NCBI GenBank assembly: GCA_028023455.1
Contig: JAQFVV010006737.1
Coordinates: 62,001 to 126,000, forward strand
Reading direction: 5' to 3'
From: Epiperipatus broadwayi
Taxonomy: Eukaryota; Onychophora; Udeonychophora; Euonychophora; Peripatidae
DNA length: 64,000 nucleotides
Below are positions 41,654 through 52,472 of this stretch, one piece after another. Position numbers and translations under genes: made by a program. Each line of letters opens with the position of its first letter. Position 1 is the first letter of the stretch. The notes below the pieces were generated by a model. The model had not been told where the DNA came from and ran no database searches. It saw only the letters and a program-made list of their open reading frames with translations.

Positions 41654-41738
<85 letters not shown>
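41498..41738 (+). repeat. B-family repeat followed by (TA)n
   Basis: A long B copy (41498-41655), matching 8717-8890 through gtggtcaagttgcaat, actatataaatatat-like and attgtctaagtgtt, runs into a (TA)n array at about 41658-41738. The order (B end, a few bases, TA array) is the same as at 37445 and 6727 when orientation is considered. Confidence 0.7.
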
Positions 41739-41742
<4 letters not shown>

Positions 41743-43351
41743 TTATATAATATTTAAAGGTATCACAAAACATTGCATTACTCCTGCTTATGCAATTGTC
41801 TTCCAGCAACATACTTTTAGGTGTGAGAAAAAACAAACTATACTTATAAAATATACATATAAAAAACAAAAACAGTTATAATTATAAATTTTATTAAACG
41901 CCCATTATTATATTAAGTAATAATTTACTAAGGCTGTAACCTTAGAAATAAGCGTCTGAAAAATACGAAGGTAGGGACCTCTATAGGTCTTAAATATAAT
42001 TAATGCATAACAGAATTATATCAATTTAATAAATGATCACATATAAACGTTTTCTAATAGCTCATTATTTAAGCAAAGCAACACTTAAATTGTGATATAA
42101 TAACCAAATTCTGAAATGTAAATTACTACACTACAGGGCTTACAAACCACAATGTTGCTATTTTGTACCATCTTATCTTAATTAGATAATAGATAAATAA
42201 AAGTATATTTTTACTACACATTTTTATAGTATCTGTGAAACCAATGTCTATAATAGAACTAAATTATTTCAGTGTCATGTGATATAGTTAAAGCAATTAG
42301 CATAGAATAAGCTTTGCAGCAAATATATTACAAGTATTGAATGCTAATTAAATAAAATATTAGAGGATATCTCTTTCATAAACATAATATTACAAAAAAA
42401 GATTCAAAAATATTACAATAGTCACATATTTTAAGATTTTATTTCCTAGCTATAAAACCATCATATGTAGAAGTGGTGGTAAATAAAAATGGTATTTTTC
42501 ATCTATTTTAATAATTTGACATTCTAAATTTTTGATAATTCTTTCAATAATCTAAAATTACAATTATTTAGAGAGATCAAAAATATTAAGATTCACAGTA
42601 TTACCCACCAGTCTTATTTATAGTAGATGATAATTTTAATTATTCCTTAGTTTTAAAATAAATGTTAAAAATATAGAAATATTAAAATGTTTCTTGTATT
42701 CTTCTTCTTCATACATGAAACATTCTATTACATAGGCAATATTAATTTTCCATTCATTGAATGGGTAATCCTTTGGCATATGTATGTGTGCATATTCTTT
42801 AAGAATATTGGTTTTATCCTTTTCTTTATAATTACGGTGCTCATCACCAAAGTGTTTTGGGTATACTCAACGAAATACAATAATAATAAAAAATTACCTT
42901 TTTATGTACCTAAAGAATTCTAATCAAATATGAAATTTTCCACATAATAAGCATAATTAAGTTGAACTTGTTATATTTCTAAAATATTTATTATGCTCAT
43001 AAAAAGATGTAGAGAGAGAAAGGTGGGGGAATAACGTTTTTAAAAAAACATAAAATTTGACATCACAAGTAACCCAAGTTTTTTTCTAACCTTCATCAAT
43101 CTTGTCTACCATTATCAATATCATTATAAAGTTTTTATAGCTATTGGAAGTAATAAGCTAATTGTTATTATAAATATTAGAGTCCTCTGATAATATAGTT
43201 ACGGAATATAATCTATAGCTAAAGATTTTTGGATCAAATTAATTTATTTCTAGTGCATGACTTCCCTAGTAACTAACTTATTATTTTGTACATAATCGAT
43301 GCACATTTTAAAAAGATGTCTAAAGTATTTCTAAAAACAGAAAATAAATAC
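41739..43351. other. AT-rich intergenic DNA
   Basis: No gene recognised. A 78-codon plus frame at 42687-42923 is strongly hydrophobic (F, I, L, Y), as expected of chance frames in T-rich DNA. Confidence 0.55.
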
Positions 43352-43352
43352 A

Positions 43353-43398
<46 letters not shown>

Positions 43399-43416
43399 TT
43401 AATAATAATAATAATA

Positions 43417-43507
<91 letters not shown>
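43352..43507. repeat. Triplet palindrome (AAT)n-(ATT)n
   Basis: An AAT array (about 43352-43418) with one small interruption passes directly into an ATT array (about 43418-43507). The whole can fold into a hairpin of more than 60 base pairs. A short (AAC)n run follows at about 43524-43545. Confidence 0.95.
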
Positions 43508-43508
<1 letters not shown>

Positions 43509-44047
43509 AACTATTGTGATAATAACAACAACAACAACAACAAAAATAATGTACTTTAATTTTACTATAAGTTTATACATAAATAATATTTTATTTTAAA
43601 ATAATATATATATTGTAACGGGCACAGACGTCGTTACATTGTTTTTATATTAGTAAACATGAAAAAAAAAAAAGTTCGCAAATAAAACTTCTTTTTTTAA
43701 GAATTAAAAATTGAAAATTAAAATTCTATACTAAACTCGTATCTATATAATCGCACAGATGAAAAAAAAAATATTAAAATAAAACTTTATTAAAAAAAAA
43801 GAAAAAGTATTTTAAAACTAAATTGTCAGTAAAGATTTAAAGATAAAAATATATCTAAGTTTGTACAAAACAAATTAATTAATGTTATTGAAAAAATGGA
43901 AATGATTAATTTAATTAGTCAAATGTAAACTAGCCTTGGGCATTTAAATGTATAATCATCGGTCAGATAGGAAAACAATAGAAACTAATAGCCAATGATT
44001 AAAAAACAATGGAATCAAACCTCAGCGAAAGGACCATAACATCGTTG

Positions 44048-44093
44048 TGACGTAATGTCCACTGGATCAGAAAGGCTACTATAAAAAGTGAGT
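44048..44093 (+). promoter_or_regulatory. Possible core promoter (CRE-like plus TATA box)
   Basis: A CRE-like TGACGTAA at about 44048 is followed about 30 bases later by CTATAAAAAG at about 44080. Downstream, a perfect 11-bp stem AAGGGATTGAA/TTCAATCCCTT (44141-44151 and 44163-44173) could form in any transcript. No recognisable coding frame follows, so this may be an old LTR or chance. Confidence 0.3.
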
Positions 44094-45705
44094 GAAGAAA
44101 ATTGAAGAGGAGAGATATGTTTTAGTGCAGAGTGAAGGAGAAGGGATTGAAAAGACATACTCTTCAATCCCTTCAATCTCGTTAAAAAAATGAAAAAGAA
44201 ATGACATCATTTTCCTAGATTGAGGGCCATAAGATGTCAAGGGAATTAACACTGGCTCCAAATGGCAGGCAACTACAAGAAATTAGAAACTACAGACTTG
44301 TTAAAACTGTAGGAACTTTATAAAATCTAATGAACAATATTAATTTGAAAACACTAAGAACTTTAAAATGTAAACTTTCCTAGTATTTAATTTATAGAAA
44401 TAGAATCCTATCTGACCAAACTAAATTTGTTATTAATTCTTGTTATTTGATGTATTTCTTTTTAAAATCATTTCCATTTTTTTTTTTTTTGTTCTTTAAG
44501 TTTATTTATGATTTTTGTTGTGCGATAAATTAAATTATATAAATGTTAAACTTAAGTCGGGCGTGAATGGCTATATAGATTTGTAAAGTTATATTAGAGG
44601 AGGGTAATCTTAGGTTCTTTGTTTTGTAGTTAAATTGGGTCAATGGATTGGATATATTGGTGTAATTAGTAGATGTAGTATGAGATTCGCTATGGGCAGA
44701 ATTGCTTTATACACTGCACACTTCTTTTTTGGCCTATGGAATGTGATTCGTAAGTCGGCAAAATGACCACAGTCCTTTTCTATGCAGTTTTTTTATTGCT
44801 CTTCTTGTCAGATAGATGTAGTATTCCTATCTGATGAGAGGCAATTTCTTCTCTTAACCTTTTGTGCTGCTGTATTTTGTATTACATTTGAAGGCATCAA
44901 TGTATCAGATGAATTGTCGTTGGTTTGACTGCAAACTTTTGGCCTAAGGTTAAATTAGGATAATTTTTTTTTCAAATGCAAATCTATGTAGTCTATTCAT
45001 ACTCGACACTCTAAATAAAAATACATTAAATTTAAGTTGGGTATGGACGTTGCATGGATTCGTTATCGGTTAATTATGTTTTTGGTTTTCATATTTGATC
45101 AAAATATATAGACATTTGGTAAATAATGATACCTTACAGTGAGTATCTAAAATGTATTTATTCAGATGTCTTTTAAGTTATTGGTGTCTTTGCGGTATCT
45201 TATGATGAATACCATTGGATTTCTTGTATTCCCCATGCAATTGATGATATCAATGACTTTGTATTTTGATCATTTATGTTTATTTTGAAATGTTTTTTAA
45301 CCTTGTAATCTATGTAACCAATCTATACTCAACATTTTAAAACAAACTTTTATAAACCCATCTGTGCGAACTAATAATAGTATAAAAAATAAAATGTAAA
45401 TTAAAATCTAAAATAAAAGTTAAAAATAATGTTCAATGTTAAAGTAAACATGCTAAAATAATAATGTTAAATTTTATATATACGTACGTAAATAAACATT
45501 TGTATGTTAATTACTGGCAGTGGCTTATTTTATTCTTTTTTTAAAAATTATTCTTAGATAAGAATTTATAAAATATAAATCTCTGTTGTTCCATTGAGCT
45601 AGTGACAATGGGCTAACATCCGGATATCAAAATATATAAAATAAAAATATATTTTTTTTTACTTACGTATCTGCCTACTTTATAAATTTTTCTAGGCTCA
45701 AATGC

Positions 45706-45717
45706 CTAGATGGCGCC
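45706..45717 (+). promoter_or_regulatory. CTCF-core-like motif
   Basis: CTAGATGGCGCC contains TAGATGGCGC, which fits the core YAGRKGGCRS of the animal insulator protein CTCF. It is GC-rich in an AT-rich setting. A single short match is weak evidence. Confidence 0.2.
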
Positions 45718-46253
45718 TGTAGTGCAAATGACGTTAAGCTCTAATTCTCCAGATCGTTATAATATATATATATACATTTCATATACGTAATATATGTATA
45801 TAAATTAATAATACATTGCTGGATAATGTTTTTCCCAAATTTATTCCAATTTGTCTGATGTATAACTTCTCCATATCATTTCAAACAACTTCCTTATTTT
45901 ACTCATTGTTTTCACACATAGTTGTAAATCTTTTTAAATCTTTTATAGTCCAATTTAAGAATTTAACTTTGATACTTATTGCTATCTCATTTGGAAACCT
46001 GGCCAACCCACTTCCATTTCAATATCTTGTTTCTCATTGATGTAAACCATATCTATATGTTATTTGACCCAAGTATTTCTCCCAAAACCTTTATATTACT
46101 CCCAACATATATCTATGTTCGCTTCTCTATATATTTCAAAGTCTCTATATTGACCTCTTATTAAGTAATGAACTCTCAGATTTTATTATTATTAGATATA
46201 TGTGTATAAATCAAATAAATCTTTCACTATAGAAGTAATAATTATTAATACTA

Positions 46254-46278
46254 TATATATATATATATATATATATTA

Positions 46279-46328
<50 letters not shown>
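46254..46328. repeat. (TA)n tract: left flank and target of the LTR element
   Basis: TA arrays at about 46254-46276 and 46280-46328 end exactly at the LTR. The bases before the element (ATAT) equal those after it at 54925-54928, consistent with a 4- or 6-base target duplication, though a TA tract makes this unprovable. Confidence 0.8.
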
Positions 46329-46331
<3 letters not shown>

Positions 46332-46800
46332 AATGGAACGTACTTGCTGCATTCCATTTAAATTGAAGAAAGAAGGCCCCAAACATTGGGAAAGCCAAAT
46401 ATAATGGAATGTATCTTTATATATGATCTCAAATGAAAATAAACATATGAACTTTTGCAACAATAATCATTAGTTAACCAAGCCCCTAACTTTGATACAC
46501 CAAATGTAATGAATAATTAAACGAACATATTATGCTGACCACATTGTGGCATCCAAATCTAATGGAACATACTTTTACTCCATTATACCAATCATCAGTT
46601 AACTGGGACCAACAGTTTGTGGTGCCAAATGTAATGGACAATATATCATATAAACATATTATACCTCAAATGTAATGGAACATCAATATATGAGAAGAAA
46701 ATAATGCTTCAAACATTGGATAATAAACGTAATGGAATATATATAATCTAAATGAATCCAATTGTTGAGAAAGCCTAATATAATAAATTGTATAATTTAA
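46329..46800. repeat. Ladder of degenerate LTR/primer-site junction copies
   Basis: On the plus strand the true junction at 52452-52490 reads agccccatgttgggcgcc then aaatgtaatggaacgta. Diverged versions recur inside the LTR edge: ggccccaaacattgggaa/agccaaatataatggaatgta (46375-46414), agcccctaactttgatac/accaaatgtaatgaa (about 46480-46513), ccacattgtggcat/ccaaatctaatggaaca (about 46539-46570), gggaccaacagtttgtgg/tgccaaatgtaatggac (about 46605-46640), ctcaaatgtaatggaaca (about 46665-46682), and two weaker ones to about 46795. The same ladder is in the right LTR at 52473-52944. Confidence 0.7.
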
Positions 46801-48781
46801 ATGAAGAAAGACAAAATTATCCCAGTTATATTTAAATAAATTGTTTATATGCCCTTCCAACTAGCTATACATGAAATAAATCTAAAATCATACAGAGCAA
46901 TGAGATCTATCATTATAATTTATTTTCAAGGTTGATATGACTAACTAATCAAATATATATCAGAAACAAAGGGAATTCTATTAAATCCAATATACACATC
47001 TATTATGTAAATTTATGTATATCTAAACATATCAATGAATAACAATATGTGTAAGTGGCCTAAAGACTAAACAATAAGTGAAATATGAAGTTATCCTCTA
47101 TTAAATTGTGAATTCAATTAATTTCATAATGACTCTAGCATTAAAAGAAAAATAAGAATAAAATATTAATACTCTTTCAAATAAATTACAAAGACATTAC
47201 TTATAAAACAAATAGTACATCCTTTATTTTTATATTATGGTTTAATTTTAGGTAATATCAATGTTTTAAATACAAACCCAAATAATAAATGTACATATAT
47301 ACTTGCAATAAGTATATATATTAAATATATAAAGACATATCTGTGCTTAACAAGTAGGTATCAATATAAATACAAATCCATATTTATATTTTTCAGATAT
47401 TTAAAATAATAAAAAAAAATATTATATACAGCAAATACATATAAATTATTGTTTTGGTATGCATAAGAATCATTATATAAAGTTAAAAAAAAAAAAATGG
47501 AAATAAATTAATAATAAAACAATTTTTTTATAATAAAAATTTGCGAATATAAATTTACTTATTAAAATATACATAACAACTCCTATGCAACCCAAACTTA
47601 TAAGCCATACTTTAAGATTTTAAATTACTTAAGTGTTAATTTTGACACCTGTTAAACGTTTATTGCTGTTAGAAAACAAGACGCTTGAATTGAATATTTA
47701 TAAAACGTTATATTTTATAATGAAAAATAAAAGTAAACAAAAATATCGATCTCAAAAATATATTTATATATCATTTATACATATAAAATTATTGACTACC
47801 TTTCAAAGTTCACATGTCCAGTTTTCCTTCAAAAGTCAACTTATTCCTTTGTTTTATTTCTTTATCCGTTTAATATTAGAATGCATTCTAGTTAAGGTGA
47901 GGAAACTATCACGTTAGAGAAAATTGTCAATTCTTGGATATATGTATATTTTTATCCTTCTAAAATTTCTTTCCTTGAAAAATAAATAAATAAATTGAAA
48001 TGTTAAATCCAATATATTAATTCTAGTTACCTCCAGATTATTATTAGATTGACCATTATAGATTCCAGATAGCTATGTCAAATTTTGGCTTCAGACGCGA
48101 TGAAATATATGTATTGAAATTTTCTTAGTTTTTTTCTTTTTAAACTGCTTTGGAATAAATGAAAGAAAATGGTGCAGCCTCTTGGCTGCGATATATCTCT
48201 ATTAGCCTGTCATGATTTATGTATTTACCATAGAAATCTATCTTATTCCAATATTCTGAAGAATGGTAATTTCAAAGAAACAAAGTACAACAAAATTTTA
48301 TCCTTTTGTTTTTCTAATCACCATCCCACTAATAATAATAATGGCTTCTTTTTGTTCTTGCTCCACGTGCTAGCAAATGCTGTTTTGAAAACCCTTGTTA
48401 CACATGTTTTCTTTTAAAACAATTAACATTAAAAAAAATAAAATATCAAGCATATATATATAAAAATATTAAATTGAAAATTTATTTGACAGCTTTAAAA
48501 ATATACATAAATAATAATATTGCATTTTTTTAATAATCACTGTAAATAAAATAATTTTTTTATATAATCAACAATTTATATGTCTTTATTTATTTATAAT
48601 AATTAAATATTCATAATGATGTACCATCAACATATAAATAAAATAATAATTTCAAACAATAACTATACCTAATAACCATAAACAATAATAATACTTCATA
48701 TATAAACATCAACTCAAAGAGATTTTTTTTTAATAACAAATGACAATTTTTAAAATATAGATAGACTTATCGATATTTACA
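46329..48781 (-). repeat. 3' LTR (left copy)
   Basis: A 2,453-base long terminal repeat, TGTAATGG at its left edge and TATTTACA at its right edge on the plus strand. It is nearly identical to 52473-54924. It contains plus-strand frames of 94 codons (47633-47917) and 82 codons (48169-48417) antisense to the element. Both are also present in the other LTR simply because the LTRs are copies. Confidence 0.95.
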
Positions 48782-48790
48782 ATACCCCCT
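48782..48790 (-). other. Polypurine-tract-like boundary
   Basis: Read on the minus strand, AGGGGGTAT lies immediately before the 3' LTR start TGTAAATATC. A G-run next to the 3' LTR is the usual primer for plus-strand DNA synthesis in LTR elements. It is short and contains pyrimidines at its end, so it is only a reasonable match. Confidence 0.6.
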
Positions 48791-48979
48791 AATCCACCGA
48801 AAAAAAAATGTCTTTGCAGATAACTAATGAATTATGAGATATCGAAAAAAAAACTTCTCAAATTTGTAATCTTTCTAAGGACTAACATGGTTTAAAGAAT
48901 ATTATTTTTCATATTAATAACCATATTCATTTATTTATATCTATCTTTCAGATCATCTAGATATTTGTCTAAGTTTTCT

Positions 48980-50767
48980 TTAAAAAAAAATAATAATAAT
49001 CAAAAGTGCCTTTTTAATTCTTCTTGAAAAGAAATTTCCGGTATGTTGAACTTTGTGAAGAAATTTGCTTTTATTTACAAGATTTTTATATAACGTTTTC
49101 GTATAATTCAATTGCTTTTGAATAATTTTGAGATAAGTATCTAAAGATTTTGCTATGAACTCCTTAGATTCTGCATCTATATCCTTTACATAAATAGTAA
49201 CTTGATCATAAGCACTAACATAATTCTTAACTTTATCAATAACAGTTGCTATTTTATCAGATAATCTATTACCTTTCCTTTGACTATCTTGATAAACATC
49301 ATCGACTTGAGTAAGTCTTTATTTTACTTCACTTGTTCTACGTTCAATTAAAAACAATTCTCTGGGCAATTTTGAATGGTATTCATTCAAATTTTCTAAA
49401 TAATCCTTTAAAAATTGCAAATCAGATGGATATGATACAACTTCAACATTAAAGAACTCTTGAAAATCATTTTGTTTTACACCATTAATATTATCCTATT
49501 CTATATTAATTCTTTTCAGTTTAACTTTAGATTTACTTAAATCTCTTTCCTTAGCTATATTTTCTAGAAGAAAATCTTTATTAATCACATCCTCACTTCT
49601 TATTTTAAGTTTAATTTTGGATTTGCCAATTTCTTTTTCCTCATCAATCATCCTTCTACCAAGATTCAGATCAAATATCTTTTTACTCATTCTTTTAAAT
49701 TTTACTTTTGCTTTACTTACATCTCTTTCCTTGTCAATATTCTCTCTAAGAAAATCAATATTATTTATCTTTCCATCTATAACTTTAAGTTTAACTTTGG
49801 CTTTTCCAATATCTCTTTCTTTATTTACATTTTCTTTAAAAAAATCTATATTAATCAGATCATCTTCTATCATTTTAAGTTTGATCTTAGCTTTTCCAAT
49901 TTCTTTTTCTACATCAATAATCTTTCTACCAATATTTAAATTGAATACCTTTTTATTTCTCTCAAATTTCAATAAGATATATCTTACAAACTTTGTCCTA
50001 CTGGCATACTTGTAAAATAAGTCATTTCTATTGCAACAATGGTACAAATTACCACTCAAATATTTATGTTCTAATATATATAAAAATATGCTTTCTTTGT
50101 ACCACACAAAATTACCATGATACTGTTCTTTATATTGACTTTGATAAACACATTCTGTTCTTTGTAGTAATTTTTGAGAGTTAATTTTAATCTTTTTTGG
50201 TGAACTTAATTCAACTTCTAAAGTTTGAACATCTTCATTCATTTTATTATAATGCATTTTTATTTCTCTTAACTCTAGAGTACTATTGTCTAACCATTGA
50301 AAACCTAACTTTCCAATTGCTAAATTGTCAACAGTGTCCTTTAATCTTTCACAACTTAATTCTACTTCTTCTGATTGCTTTTGTGAATTTAATTTTATTT
50401 CTAAGGATTTATCAACTATTTTAACACACTCTTCATTTTCATTAATATTTTCACTAGTCACATCTATGGGTTCTTTATATTCTTCCATTGTTTCATCAAC
50501 TTTTGTATCTAATCTCATAACACTATCATCTACCAAAGCTTTTAATTCATCTTTTAATTCCCTAGAAAGTTTATTAAAATTGACTTTCATCTCAGTTCTA
50601 AGTTCCTCTTTTAGTTCATCAGAGTTAGTTTTTAAACTAGTCTCTAGTTTCTGGGAAAGTTCATCAGAATTTGTTTTTAAGTTGGTTTTCATCATAACCT
50701 CCAGTTTCTCTATTAAACTCCCCAAATCAAAATTACCACTAACTGGCATTTCGTTACTATTATCCAT
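48980..50767 (-). pseudogene. Coiled-coil, gag-position reading frame with two in-frame stops
   Basis: This is the only long frame in the element. The best start is the ATG at 50767 (context AATAATGG), nine codons inside the longest open frame. It is open for 423 codons to TAG at 49496-49498. The same frame then continues with coding-like, helix-rich sequence for 58 codons to TAA (49319-49321) and 112 more to TAA (48980-48982). Residues ~15-200 are Glu/Lys/Leu-rich, with short repeats containing KTNSDEL, predicting coiled coil. Residues ~208-271 are rich in Tyr, Phe and Cys, with one CC pair. Residues 272-423 are 30-residue repeats (EKEIGKAKIKLK or ERDIGKAKVKLK starts at 287, 317, 347, 377 and 407). 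No zinc knuckle or protease site is seen. The position suggests gag; a captured host sequence is an alternative. The stops may be mutations or readthrough sites. Confidence 0.6.
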
Positions 50768-52447
50768 TATTACTAATACTGTAATATTATACAAAAAAAA
50801 AATCTAAGATATATATATATATATTTCTATGTAGTAATTACCACAGATCAAGGGCCCACCATCTCCAATCATTATTCCAACAAGCAGTTACTCAACTAAG
50901 CAAAATACAAGCCTTTTAATTTTATTATTCATAGTAGCTATCCGACAATCTAAATTTCAGTTGTTAGAACTCATAAACTTATTGGCTTATAAAAAGTCTC
51001 TTCTATCACTATAACAATAATAAATTCCTCTAAAATATATATATAGAGAGAGAAAAAGAAAGTAACAACTGAGATCACTAACTAACATTTATTTATAGAT
51101 AATGATAATAAATATTCCACACTTATACAATATTGAAATGTGGAAATTTCATATCAAATTCAATATAACCTTGAAATATTTAAAATACAATAAAATGTTC
51201 ACATGCCTTGAAAACAACCAATTCAATAATATTGTGAGATAACTTTCGCACTCAAGATAATGGTAGTTAAGCATAAACTTACTAAATTGATACCTATAAA
51301 TTTTCTGGACCTTAAAACTTAACACCATTTTATATATAAAAAAAAATCAACTTCACTAATTATTAGCTTTTGTGCCCAAAACACTATTTTACTAAAATTG
51401 TACTAATGCAATTTATTATCAACAAACATTCACTAATTGAACTTCATGTTTAAAAGTCACTTATAATGGAAAATATAACATTAATATACTTGTTTTCAAA
51501 CCCTAATTGATAATCAATGTAATAGATTATTTGTCACCAAGAATAGTCAATTAACCAGGCCCTTAAATTTGGTGCTATATATTTAAGTTATATACTTATC
51601 TATTCCTCCAAAGATCCGACAGATACTGACAGCCAAAAGATTGATTAGCACTTCACAACTTTGATATAGATAAAAGAATTCAATCATTACTCCTAAAGCA
51701 TACAATGTTTCATGAACACTTAGATGATTATCACATTTCATTCTATCCAAGCTACTACAACCCATAATAATTTTCTGAAAACACTATTACACTGCCCTGC
51801 TTACATCCAAGTCTTAGGGGCTATTATTTATAAAATATTTCCTTGCTCATCTTTGGGAGACTTAGAGGCAAATATTATGCATATATCAAAATAATTATAC
51901 CTTACCCTCTCTGGAGTCTTAAAGGTAAAATCATGGCAGGACTACTGTTAACTGCTTCATGATAAATAATAACTAACATCAAAATTTGGGTTGGAGCAGT
52001 AAATGATATCAATCAATCACAAGTGACATGAATGCATCACATCCTCAAGACAATGACAAAAATTCCCCATCCAACATCAATACTTGCAACAGAACCAACC
52101 AAACTCCAACAATCAAATATCCAATCCAACCTTCAAAATTATAGATTTTCTACAACATAAACTTTCCAAATATGGACAAAATTATTACGCTATAATTTAA
52201 CACCATCAATATAATTTTTAAATTGAAATTAAACTGCTTCATGACTATATTTATCTTTCATCATTAAAAAAAATACAATAACAGTAACCATCACCATCTA
52301 AACATAAGGCCAAAATATTTCCATTTATATAAAAAAAAATTAAACACACAAAAATGCTTCTCTTTCTTTAAACTATACATCTCATATCAATATATATACT
52401 ACACATCTCTCAGGTATGTGGGGTATTTCAAGCCCTAATTAGATTAT
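50768..52447 (-). other. Leader of the LTR element
   Basis: About 1.7 kb between the primer binding site and the coiled-coil frame, AT-rich and without a convincing frame (a 60-codon minus frame at 51583-51765 has no recognised domain). A block near 51540-51590 (tcaattaaccaggcccttaa then atttggtgc) resembles the ladder units of the LTR edge. A long leader like this would normally hold packaging signals. Confidence 0.6.
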
Positions 52448-52470
52448 TTCGAGCCCCATGTTGGGCGCCA
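52448..52470 (-). other. Primer binding site matching tRNA-Lys(CUU)
   Basis: Two bases inside the 5' LTR, the minus strand reads TGGCGCCCAACATGGGGC and continues CTCGAA. This is complementary to the 3' end of animal tRNA-Lys(CUU), including its CCA, with one mismatch (A for G at the 12th base). The tRNA would prime minus-strand DNA synthesis. The match fixes the element's orientation independently of the reading frame. The tRNA sequence is from general knowledge, not from this window. Confidence 0.88.
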
Positions 52471-52472
52471 AA

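Larger units (their letters stand above)
43508..46253. other. Intergenic DNA with promoter-like patch
   Basis: Less uniform than neighbouring stretches but without a recognised gene. Two diverged blocks share taagtygggyrtgra words at about 44553 and 45030. The sequence at 43614 (TGTAACGG, with inverted CGTTACA at 43632) resembles an LTR start, but no partner or clear end was found. Confidence 0.45.

Noticed and set aside
43320-43580. 86-codon minus frame of nearly pure isoleucine
   Set aside because: Translation of the AAT/ATT triplet palindrome.
43614-45480. Solo LTR beginning TGTAACGG at 43614
   Set aside because: No matching end, no target duplication and no second copy found; only the TATA/CRE patch is reported, at low confidence.
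46666-46860. 64-codon frames present at both 46666-46860 and 52810-53004
   Set aside because: Duplicates arise because both lie in the near-identical LTRs; no coding signature.
49617-50807. Several plus-strand frames (49617-50015, 49993-50184, 50197-50424, 50325-50807)
   Set aside because: Antisense shadows of the coiled-coil frame; rich in Ser/Phe/Leu as expected from complementing Lys/Glu codons.
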